A stretch of 64,000 nt of DNA. Source: Pseudarthrobacter sp. IC2-21. GTDB lineage: Bacteria; Actinomycetota; Actinomycetes; Actinomycetales; Micrococcaceae. Shown here piece by piece: positions 25,027 to 31,543 of this stretch; the stretch's first letter is position 1, and every line of letters begins with the position of its first letter. The translations under genes were made by a program, and so were the position numbers. Under the pieces are notes generated by a model. That model was given only the letters and a program-made list of their open reading frames with translations, made no database searches and was not told the DNA's origin. The stretch covers positions 3,658,001 through 3,722,000 of the forward strand of contig NZ_CP139145.1 in the NCBI RefSeq assembly GCF_034048115.1, given 5' to 3'.

Positions 25027-25070
25027 TAGATGCAAGGTTTCGAAGCGACCCGGGCCTCGAGCCGGAGTGA

Positions 25071-25535
25071 CCAATCGCAGAAAGCCCGGCCGCTATCGAA
25101 GTTGCTGAGGGCCGAATTGCCTGTCGATTGCGCCCGCAAGGGAATCGTTCACCGCGCATCATTATGGATCCTCATTTCGAGTCTCCACGGACTAAACACG
25201 AACTGAGTCCGCCCGTCGCTGACAGGGCGCCCTTACGGTTCTGCCGACTCGTCGCGTGCTTTGCCTCCGACGAGTGACACTAAGGCCCCCACTCGAAACC
25301 CAAGCGATACAAGGCAGCCCACGTCCTCAATGGGGGCTGTGCAATCGGCTTTGGACATTCCGTGCAGCCGACTTCGAAAACTGACAAGGGGGATGCCGCA
25401 TGAATCATTGGTGCGCAATCGGGGCGACAATGGTGGCATGAGCTCAGCGTCGACTCGAAACCGTTCCGGAAGCCCACCCCTCCGAGTCCGGAGCCGCGGC
25501 GCGGGCGTGCGGCTGGTCGCGCAGCGGGTGCTGCG
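25071..25535 (+). other. Intergenic stretch with a degenerate R1 right arm
   Basis: No supported gene. About 25290-25356 carries ACTCGAAACCCAAGCGATAC and AAGGCAGCCCACGTCCTCAA, a decayed relative of R1 copy b's core and right arm. It is the last trace of these repeats in the window. A 33-codon frame from ATG 25439 ends by overlapping the GTG start of the next gene; it is Arg/Ser-rich and could at most be a leader for translational coupling. Confidence 0.45.
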
Positions 25536-26204
25536 GTGAGCACGTTCGTCCTGATCCCGGGAGCAGGCGGCACCGCCTGGTACTGGAGCCGCGTCGTTCC
25601 GCTGCTGCAGGAGGCCGGCCACCACGCCATCGCCGTCGATCTGCCCGGAGACGACGAAAGCGCCGGGCTCGCCGAGTACGCGGACCTCGTGATGGACGCC
25701 GTCGGCGAGCATGAGGGCGTGGTGCTGGTGGCCCAGTCGCTGGGCGGCTTCACGGCGCCGTTGGTGTGTGAAAAAGCTTCCGTCGGCGAGCTGGTGCTGG
25801 TGAACGCGATGATCCCCGTGCCGGGCGAGACCCCGGGCGCGTGGTGGGACAACACGGGATGGAGTGCGGCCCAGCAAACTGCCGCGAAGGCGCACGGCTA
25901 CAGCACGGAGTTCGACACAGAAACCTACTTCCTGCACGACGTTCCCCCGGAAATCGCCGCCGAAGGCGAGCCGCATCAGCGGCCTGAAGCAAACGCAGCC
26001 TTCGAATCGGTGTGCAACTTCGCCGCGTGGCCCAGGATCCCGACGCGCGTACTCTCCGGCGAGGGAGACCGGTTCTTTCCCCTGGACTTCCAGCGCCGGA
26101 TTGCGCGTGAACGCCTCGGCATCGAGCCTGACGTACTGCCGGGCGGTCACCTCCTCGCGCTGGCAAACCCCGACGGCGTAGCCAGGTACCTGCTGCGGAG
26201 TTGA
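25536..26204 (+). CDS. Alpha/beta hydrolase
   Basis: 222 residues from GTG 25536. Strand-turn FVLIPGAGGTAWYWSRVVPL (oxyanion HG-like), nucleophile elbow VLVAQSLGGFTAPL (Ser in AQSLGG rather than GxSxG), acid region RVLSGEGDRFFP and the terminal His in LPGGHLLALANPDGV. Resembles the salicylate-esterase/EstC-like group of small esterases. Substrate unknown. Solitary gene in conserved chromosomal context. Confidence 0.85.
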   Translation: MSTFVLIPGAGGTAWYWSRVVPLLQEAGHHAIAVDLPGDDESAGLAEYADLVMDAVGEHEGVVLVAQSLGGFTAPLVCEKASVGELVLVNAMIPVPGETPGAWWDNTGWSAAQQTAAKAHGYSTEFDTETYFLHDVPPEIAAEGEPHQRPEANAAFESVCNFAAWPRIPTRVLSGEGDRFFPLDFQRRIARERLGIEPDVLPGGHLLALANPDGVARYLLRS

Positions 26205-26587
26205 GCACGGACACCGGAGACACGGAGCAGCCAAGGGCGAGCCACCTGGATCACTGGTATTGCTCCGGGGAGCCATGCGCCCAACACGGCCAGCGCACTG
26301 ATCCAGGTCGTTATCCGCCGTTTCACGCCCGCCCTCAGCCGGGTGGACGCGCCCCTTCCCCATCGGCTTGGCGAGGCCGCCCATCCCATAACTCATGCTT
26401 GCGAATCGTTCCCAAGACTTCAATAGTCGCGACACCATGAGCGGGAAAATCGCGACGGCGGAACAGTCACCCGGTCCTGCTACCGCTGCCTGCAACGCCG
26501 TGGTACTTTCAGCCTGATCAGGATGTCCCATACGGCCCCCCAATCCAGCCCGGCTCCTGGCGCAAACCCCTGAAAGGGAAGGCAACG
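26205..26587. other. Intergenic, no gene supported
   Basis: 383 bp. An 80-codon minus-strand frame (26147-26389) includes a hydrophobic run (RITTWISALAVLGAWLPGAI) but overlaps the hydrolase gene and lacks an RBS. I see no RNA gene or repeat. Confidence 0.4.
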
Positions 26588-26848
26588 ATGCCAACTCTAT
26601 TGATTTTCCACGAGGTCGACGACGTTGAGCACTGGCTCAACTCACCAAAGCGAGAAGAAGTCTTCGGGCCCCTGGGCATCACGGTCCGAACGTTCGTGGA
26701 CCCGGCAAAGAGCCAGCGGGTAGGCCTGATCGCCGAGGTCCCCGACATGGAAACATTCCAGCGATTCATGGAGTCCGAAACGGCAGCCGAGGCGATGAAA
26801 TCCGACGGCGTCCGTCCGGACACAGTCCTGACGCTTGTGGAGCCATAA
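26588..26848 (+). CDS. Conserved small protein, unknown
   Basis: 86 residues, with GAAAGGGAAGG ahead of the ATG. MPTLLIFHEVDDVEHWLNSP, then TVRTFVDPAKSQRVGLIAEV and METFQRFMESETAAEAMKSD give a ferredoxin-like (alpha-beta dimeric barrel) pattern, as in ABM/EthD-type proteins. It is widely conserved in Arthrobacter by my recollection; function unknown. It is convergent with the kinase gene. Confidence 0.75.
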   Translation: MPTLLIFHEVDDVEHWLNSPKREEVFGPLGITVRTFVDPAKSQRVGLIAEVPDMETFQRFMESETAAEAMKSDGVRPDTVLTLVEP

Positions 26849-26863
26849 CCGGCAGCCCAACAG

Positions 26864-27748
26864 TCAGCCGTCCAGGACCTGCCGGACCCCAAGCTCGCCG
26901 ACGGCGAACATCCGCGGGTTGTCATCGGAGTTGCTCAGCATGGCGGTGGACAGGTTGAGGGCCCACCCGCGGGCCCTCGCCCACGTGTCGTCATCCACCG
27001 CGCGGCCAAAGGCGCCCCTGAAGCGCCGGCGGGCCCCGGCGTCGAACATCAGCCACCCCAGCGCAAGATCGACGGCGGGGTCCCCGGCCCCGACATCGCC
27101 GAAATCGATCACACCGGCCAGCCCGCCGTCGTCGGCCAGCAGAATGTTGCCGGGATGCAAGTCACCGTGAAGCATTATCGGCGGACCATCCCAGGCTTCG
27201 GCGGCGAGGGCCTGCGCCCATAGTGCCCTCAGGGCTGCCGCCTGCGGGTAGCGTTCGCGGTCCCCGAGGCGTTCCACTACCGCCGCGTCGCGGTCCGCCA
27301 GCGGCACCCCGCGGAACGGATTCACCGGGACGCCGGATTCGGCTGGCACGTGAAGGGCGCGGAGGAAGCCGGCCAGCGCTTCAGCGGCAGGGCCGCGGCG
27401 GGCGGGGTCGACGTCGGCCGCAGCAGTTCCGGGGACCCACCGCACGACGCTCCACGGCCACGGAAACTCCGGCGTCGGCCGGCCGGCGTGGACGGGGACG
27501 GGAACCGCCACCGGGGACCGGCGGGCTATGGCGGGAAGGTACGCCTCCTCATGCATAATCAGCGGGACGGCTTCCGCGCGGCGCGGCAGCCGGATGGCCA
27601 GGGCGTTGCCGAGCCGGAAGGTGGCGTTGTCCCAGCCGTTCGCCACCCGCACCAAAGGATGGCCCGCAAGGTCGGGCCGCTGGCTCCGGAGGAGCCGCCG
27701 CACGAGGGCGTCGTTCACGTCCACCGTGGCTGGGGGCATGTGCGCCAT
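26864..27748 (-). CDS. Aminoglycoside phosphotransferase-family kinase
   Basis: 294 residues. N-lobe DNATFRLGNALAIRLPRR (nucleotide-binding Lys/Arg region), catalytic loop MLHGDLHPGNILLADDGGLA (HGDxHxxN, Brenner motif) and metal-binding GVIDFGDVGAGDPAVDLA. This APH/ChoK superfamily member phosphorylates small alcohols; the actual substrate is not predictable, and it is most often annotated as a macrolide/aminoglycoside-type kinase without proven resistance. Complete. Confidence 0.88.
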   Translation of the reverse strand: MAHMPPATVDVNDALVRRLLRSQRPDLAGHPLVRVANGWDNATFRLGNALAIRLPRRAEAVPLIMHEEAYLPAIARRSPVAVPVPVHAGRPTPEFPWPWSVVRWVPGTAAADVDPARRGPAAEALAGFLRALHVPAESGVPVNPFRGVPLADRDAAVVERLGDRERYPQAAALRALWAQALAAEAWDGPPIMLHGDLHPGNILLADDGGLAGVIDFGDVGAGDPAVDLALGWLMFDAGARRRFRGAFGRAVDDDTWARARGWALNLSTAMLSNSDDNPRMFAVGELGVRQVLDG

Positions 27749-27789
27749 TTAGATCCCCGAGCTGATCTGCGCGTCCGCTGACCTACGTG

Positions 27790-28197
27790 TCACGAGACCC
27801 CGGCGAGGACGCCGTCGATCCGTGTCAGCAGGCCCGGCCAGCCGTTGCCCATGCCTTCCAGGGCCTGCCTGCCCATGGGGGTGTCGAGGCGGAAACCGGC
27901 GTGTTCGTGCTGAAGGACGGTGCCGTCCCCGTCGGATTCGAGCCGCCAGGTGATGGTGGTGTCCAGCATGCCCTCGGAGAACAGGAAGCTGATCGATGTG
28001 CCGGGGTCCACGGTGAGCACTTCGCACTGCTGCTGGCCCCAGGATCCCATGTCCATGGTGAAGCGGTGCCCGACAACCGGAGCGATGTCGCCCGGGGCCC
28101 ACCACCGGGCCAGCAGTTCGGGTGTGGTCAGCGCGTTCCAGACGGCTGCACTGGGGTGCGGGAAGCGCCGCTCGAGCAGGATGGCGTTCTCGGTCAT
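27790..28197 (-). CDS. SRPBCC (AHSA1/CalC-type) protein
   Basis: 135 residues. MTENAILLERRFPHPSAAVW, LTTPELLARWWAP, ITWRLESDGDGTVLQHEHAG and a C-terminal long helix give the START/AHSA1 fold for hydrophobic ligand binding. It overlaps the stop of the ArsR-like gene (ATGA), forming a two-gene operon. Pairs like this are common in actinobacteria and often act in stress or ligand sensing. Confidence 0.87.
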   Translation of the reverse strand: MTENAILLERRFPHPSAAVWNALTTPELLARWWAPGDIAPVVGHRFTMDMGSWGQQQCEVLTVDPGTSISFLFSEGMLDTTITWRLESDGDGTVLQHEHAGFRLDTPMGRQALEGMGNGWPGLLTRIDGVLAGVS

Positions 28198-28508
28198 GAA
28201 GGTTTCTCCTCGTCCAAAAGTTCTCCCAGCGCGTCCAGGCGCCGGTTCCAGTACTGCTCAATGTGCTTGACCCAGCCGCTGACCTCGGCGAGCCCTGCAG
28301 GCTGGAGATGGTACAGCCGGTTGCGGCCGTGCCGCTCCTCCCGGACAAGGCCGGCCTCGCGAAGAATGCCCAGATGTTCGGACGCCGCCGAGCGGCTCAG
28401 GTCCAGCAGCCCGGTAAGCTGGCCCGCCGTCCTCGGCCCGTGGCAGAGCTCATCGAGGATGACGCGCCGGGCCGGGTTGGAGAGGGCACCGAAGACATCA
28501 GGAAGCAC
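28194..28508 (-). CDS. ArsR-family winged-helix regulator
   Basis: 104 residues from GTG 28508 (VLPDVFGALSNPARRVIL). The HTH is TAGQLTGLLDLSRSAASEHL with ILREAGLVREERHGRNRLYHL as the wing. No metal-binding Cys motif, so probably of the AHSA1-associated type. GTG 28508 is chosen because TATACT lies 7-12 nt upstream (28515-28520), a classic leaderless promoter. Likely autoregulated by the adjacent inverted repeat. Confidence 0.88.
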   Translation of the reverse strand: MLPDVFGALSNPARRVILDELCHGPRTAGQLTGLLDLSRSAASEHLGILREAGLVREERHGRNRLYHLQPAGLAEVSGWVKHIEQYWNRRLDALGELLDEEKPS

Positions 28509-28520
28509 GGAGTCAGTATA

Positions 28521-28538
28521 TGTCGGAAAATCCCGACA
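28521..28538. promoter_or_regulatory. Operator-like inverted repeat at the arsR promoter
   Basis: TGTCGG-AAAATC-CCGACA, perfect 6-bp arms, immediately upstream of the -10 hexamer TATACT of the ArsR-like gene. Binding here would block RNA polymerase. Confidence 0.65.
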
Positions 28539-28552
28539 CATCAATTGGGGGC

Positions 28553-28666
28553 GTGATTTTCACTTCGCGCGAGGACGCCGAGCGTTTCATCGCCGACGAC
28601 CCGTTCGTCATCGAGGGACTCGCCGAGCCAAGAATCCTGGAGTGGAATGCCGTGCGGTTCGGATAG
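28553..28666 (+). pseudogene. YciI-domain protein remnant
   Basis: 37 codons from GTG 28553: VIFTSREDAERFIADDPFVI then EGLAEPRILEWNAVRFG. This is the C-terminal half of a YCII-related domain (SREDAxxFxxxDPF...). The N-terminal strand and its catalytic-type His are absent, so it is a decayed fragment starting within the arsR promoter region. Confidence 0.65.
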
Positions 28667-28715
28667 CGCGCGACGGCGGGACGTCCCGCCGTCGTCGGCT
28701 TAACTAATCGTCAGC

Positions 28716-29063
28716 TTAACTAAAGGCGGGTGCCCGGGACGCGTCCACGATGGCCAGTTGGCCGGTGGTGTCAGGGACTCCCGGAAACTGGACCTGGGGA
28801 GCTTCGGCAGCGGCCGCGGGCGAAGCCTGTGTGGACCGCATGCGAAGAAGTGCCACTGCGGAGATGAGGAACCAGGCGATGTTCGTGACCACCGACGGCC
28901 ACGCCTCGTGAACCGCACCATTGATAATAAAGGCGCAGGCACCGATGAGGTTCGCCGCCTGGAAGCCCTTGCCGGCGGCCTGCCACCCCATGGACACCGA
29001 CAGGTACGCACTCAGAATCAGGGCCGCGCCGGTCCACCCGGCGATTTCCCAGAGCAGTTCCAT
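28716..29063 (-). CDS. CBU_0592-family small membrane protein
   Basis: 115 residues. Three helices (IAGWTGAALILSAYLSVSMG, ANLIGACAFIINGAVH and SVVTNIAWFLISAVALL), with NLIGA and the WxG near the start as in the CBU_0592 domain. The polar tail is Ala/Pro-rich. Function unknown. Divergent from the LysR gene. Confidence 0.8.
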   Translation of the reverse strand: MELLWEIAGWTGAALILSAYLSVSMGWQAAGKGFQAANLIGACAFIINGAVHEAWPSVVTNIAWFLISAVALLRMRSTQASPAAAAEAPQVQFPGVPDTTGQLAIVDASRAPAFS

Positions 29064-29259
29064 GGTGTCCTTTCGGGGGGTGATGCCCGGTTGCCGTCGC
29101 CCGGCGGGGCGCGCAGAACGGCGGGCTAAGAGTCTTGTGTCTGGGGCTGCTGCGGAGTGAGTCAGGCACCCTGGATTTGGCTTTCAACAGCAATTATGGG
29201 GACGCCGGGACTGTAGATCAATTGCATTCCTCTGAAGATGTGGTTTAGAAATACTTAAC

Positions 29260-30183
29260 ATGGATATTGACCCGCGCCGGCTGCGCGTTCTCCTTGCCGT
29301 TGCCCGCACCGGCGGCGTGCTCGCCGCGGCTGACGAACTGGGGATCACGCCCTCGGCGGTGTCCCAGCAGCTCAACAAACTGGAGGACGAAACCGGGCAT
29401 GCGCTGGTGCTGCGCACGCCCAAAGGTTCGGTCCTGACACCAGCCGGCCTGGCCGTTGCGGAAGCCGGCGAGGAGATCGAGCGCGCACTGAGTGTGGCCC
29501 GCGCCCGGATACAGGGCGGCGCCCAAGTGGCCGGCGTGGTGCGGGTGGGTGGATTCACCAGTTTCCTCCGCACCGTGGTGATCCCCCGCCTGCCCGAGTG
29601 GCGCCTCCGGTACCCGCAAGTGCAGATCCGGATGGTTGAATGTGATTTCCCGGCCCTGCTGCGGCTGCTCCGGCAGCGGGCGCTCGACGCCGTGGTGGTG
29701 GAGCTCGATTCGACGACGCCGGGCCAAGGCTCCCTGTCCGCCGGAATGATCGAGGAGCCCCTGCTGGACGAGCCGTGGAAACTGGTGGTGCCGTCCGGTG
29801 CCCTGCTCACCACGGAGAACATTGATCTGGGCCACCTGCCGCTTCCGTGGCTCGGCGTCGACTCCTCAGCGGCCAACGCATCCGTGCTCGGCCGGCTCCG
29901 TCAGTCAACGGGCGCCCGGCTGGAGACGGTGCACCAGTACCATGACACGCTGACCGCGCTGGCGCTCGTTGCGGCGGGCGAGGGCGTTGCGATCGTGCCC
30001 ACTCTGGCGTTGAGCGGCGTCCGCCACGACGGGGTGGATGTCCTGGACGTCCCGGGACTGGGCACGCGGCGCATCGTCCTGCGGCGGTTCGACCGGCGGC
30101 GGGCAGCCAGCACGCCCGTGGACACCGTCGCGCGCCTCCTGCGGGAAGCAGCGGCCGGGTTCGACACCCGGTCGGCGTCCTGA
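29260..30183 (+). CDS. LysR-family transcriptional regulator
   Basis: 307 residues. N-terminal HTH (LAAADELGITPSAVSQQLNK, about 20-40) and periplasmic-binding-like effector domain (about 90-295). An AT-rich stretch with AATACTTAAC directly upstream of the ATG suggests a short or absent leader. The divergent CBU_0592-family gene is the natural candidate target. Effector unknown. Confidence 0.92.
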   Translation: MDIDPRRLRVLLAVARTGGVLAAADELGITPSAVSQQLNKLEDETGHALVLRTPKGSVLTPAGLAVAEAGEEIERALSVARARIQGGAQVAGVVRVGGFTSFLRTVVIPRLPEWRLRYPQVQIRMVECDFPALLRLLRQRALDAVVVELDSTTPGQGSLSAGMIEEPLLDEPWKLVVPSGALLTTENIDLGHLPLPWLGVDSSAANASVLGRLRQSTGARLETVHQYHDTLTALALVAAGEGVAIVPTLALSGVRHDGVDVLDVPGLGTRRIVLRRFDRRRAASTPVDTVARLLREAAAGFDTRSAS

Positions 30184-30211
30184 CCCTCGCCGGCGGCCCC
30201 CAGCGGAAAGT

Positions 30212-30246
30212 CCGACGGCGGCACTCACCTTGAGTGCCGCCGTCGG
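30212..30246 (+). terminator. Strong hairpin after the LysR gene
   Basis: Perfect 16-bp stem (CCGACGGCGGCACTCA / TGAGTGCCGCCGTCGG) with a 3-nt loop, followed by CCTTT. It lies between convergent genes (LysR + and SRPBCC -) and could terminate both. Confidence 0.75.
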
Positions 30247-30282
30247 CCTTTGGCTTCGGTCGGTTCCTCGCCCGTTGCAGTT

Positions 30283-30756
30283 TTAGAACTGCCCGGTGGG
30301 GCCGCTGTCCTTGACTTCACCCCGCCAGCCGCCGGTTTCGCTGCCGCGCGATTCGACGAAGTCCTTGAACTTCCGCATGTCAGCCTTGACCTGCATCTCG
30401 TCAATCTTCAGTGCCGCGCCCGCCTTTTCCGTGGCGGTTTCGGGCGCCCATTCGAAATGGACCCTGACCTTCGTGTGATTGGCGTCCAACGGGGTGAACC
30501 TGATGATGCCTGCGTGGGATTTGCCGTCGGTGCTGCGCCAGGCGATCCGGTCGTCAGGCTCCTGGTCAACGATTTCGGTGTCGAATTCCCGCTGGACGCC
30601 GCCCACCTTGGTCACCCAGTGATTGGTGGTGTCAGTCAGCTGGGTTACGGATTCCACACCGGACATGAACTGCGGAAATGATTCGAACTGAGTCCACTGG
30701 TTGTACGCGGTCCGGACCGGAACTGCGACCTCAACGGTCTCTTCAACGTGTTCCAT
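30283..30756 (-). CDS. SRPBCC-family protein
   Basis: 157 residues from ATG 30756 with an excellent RBS (AGGAGGA). MEHVEETVEVAVPVRTAYNQ, then FESFPQFMSGVESVTQL and WVTKVGGVQREFDTEIVDQE match the coenzyme Q-binding/cyclase-like START proteins. The C-terminus is Gly/Glu-rich. It is followed by a bidirectional terminator. Role unknown; such proteins are often membrane-lipid or stress related. Confidence 0.85.
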   Translation of the reverse strand: MEHVEETVEVAVPVRTAYNQWTQFESFPQFMSGVESVTQLTDTTNHWVTKVGGVQREFDTEIVDQEPDDRIAWRSTDGKSHAGIIRFTPLDANHTKVRVHFEWAPETATEKAGAALKIDEMQVKADMRKFKDFVESRGSETGGWRGEVKDSGPTGQF

Positions 30757-30823
30757 CTGCTTCCTCCTGTCATGACGGGCGGCCGCAACAACGGGCTGGC
30801 AGAGTGTGCCATCCTGCCAGTCA

Positions 30824-30862
30824 GGCAGCCGCCACCTCTGCACGATAAGTCCGGCGGCTGCC
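30824..30862. promoter_or_regulatory. Long stem-loop in the divergent control region
   Basis: GGCAGCCGCC and GGCGGCTGCC, 10-bp perfect arms with a 19-nt loop. A second weaker one (CTGGCAG/CTGCCAG) lies just beside it at about 30796-30820. On the minus strand both would sit in the 5' leader of the SRPBCC gene. Confidence 0.5.
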
Positions 30863-30920
30863 CGTGTCCAGACCTTCGGAAATCCCCCAGGGATGTCAGC
30901 GTCGTCATCGCCTGGAACGT

Positions 30921-30938
30921 TCACGTCACACAACGTGA
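30921..30938. promoter_or_regulatory. Operator-like inverted repeat before the ECF operon
   Basis: TCACGT-CACACA-ACGTGA, perfect 6-bp arms, about 42 bp upstream of the lipoprotein start. Candidate regulator site; the regulator is unknown. Confidence 0.4.
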
Positions 30939-30979
30939 CCTCCTCCGCATCCGGATCACCCACGCCCTACCCTTGACAG

Positions 30980-31543
30980 GTGACTTTGACTACGATCCGC
31001 ACCGCCGCGAGCTCCCTCGCCGCCGCCGGCCTCCTGTTTGCCCTCGCCGGCTGTTCCGCGCCGGCCACCCAGCCAGGTGCCTCTGCCCCGGCGTCCACGG
31101 CTGCGCCTTCTCCGGCAACTGCTTCAGCCAGCGCCTCCGAGCCCTGCGCCGGTGTGAAGGTCATCGTCGATTCGGGCTCCATCAAGCAGTCCGCTGCTGA
31201 CCGGTCCGTATGCGTTCCCGTGGACGCGCCGACTCCCGCGTCGAAGGTGCTCGACCAAGCCAAGGTGAAGACCGAGGGTACCACCCAATACCCCACGGAA
31301 GTCGTCTGCCGTGTGAACGGTGTGCCTGCCGCGGACTTCGACATCAAGCACAAGGACGGCACCTACCGCGAGGACTGCAGCAAGATGCCCGCAGCCTTCG
31401 CCTACTGGGGTCTCTGGGTCAGACCTGTCTCCGGTGACTGGGCCTACGCGCAGGAAGGCCTCACCACCCTGCAGGTCAGCCCGGGCCAGAGCCTGGAACT
31501 GCTCTTTACGGTCGACGGCGAACCGGCCGCCCCCGCAGCATGA
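30980..31543 (+). CDS. ECF-associated lipoprotein with DUF4430-like domain
   Basis: 187 residues from GTG 30980. Signal ending LAGC (Cys about residue 25), an Ala/Ser/Pro-rich linker (about 27-55), then a domain with VCVPVDAPTPASKVLDQAKV, VVCRVNGVPAADF and AYWGLWVRPVSGDWAYAQEG. The YWxxW and N-G pattern fits DUF4430/transcobalamin-like domains, which occur on lipoproteins next to ECF transporters. Its stop overlaps the transporter ATG (ATGA). It probably presents substrate to the transporter; cobalamin is one possibility. Confidence 0.72.
   Translation: MTLTTIRTAASSLAAAGLLFALAGCSAPATQPGASAPASTAAPSPATASASASEPCAGVKVIVDSGSIKQSAADRSVCVPVDAPTPASKVLDQAKVKTEGTTQYPTEVVCRVNGVPAADFDIKHKDGTYREDCSKMPAAFAYWGLWVRPVSGDWAYAQEGLTTLQVSPGQSLELLFTVDGEPAAPAA

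Larger units (their letters stand above)
23064..25070 (+). pseudogene. Leucine-rich-repeat-like gene split by IS630 element
   Basis: From ATG 23064 (ACGGAGCA upstream) the frame encodes about 271 residues of leucine-rich, repeat-like sequence, for example FTAIEFWKCPRIEDLTPIED, HALKELILGDAVW and LTNLENLRIPFNLF. It is interrupted at the CTA codon at 23877. Removing the insertion with one TA copy lets the frame continue from 25029 for 13 codons to TGA 25068-25070. The intact protein would be about 291 residues. The present frame ends inside the IS at 23903, replacing the last residues. The protein may still fold. Its role is unknown. Confidence 0.75.

Noticed and set aside
26147..26389. 80-codon minus-strand frame with a hydrophobic segment
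   Set aside because: It overlaps the hydrolase gene and has high-G+C frame bias, so it is more likely a shadow.
25233..26594. 453-codon minus-strand frame
   Set aside because: Shadow of the hydrolase gene; low-complexity Arg/Gly-rich translation.
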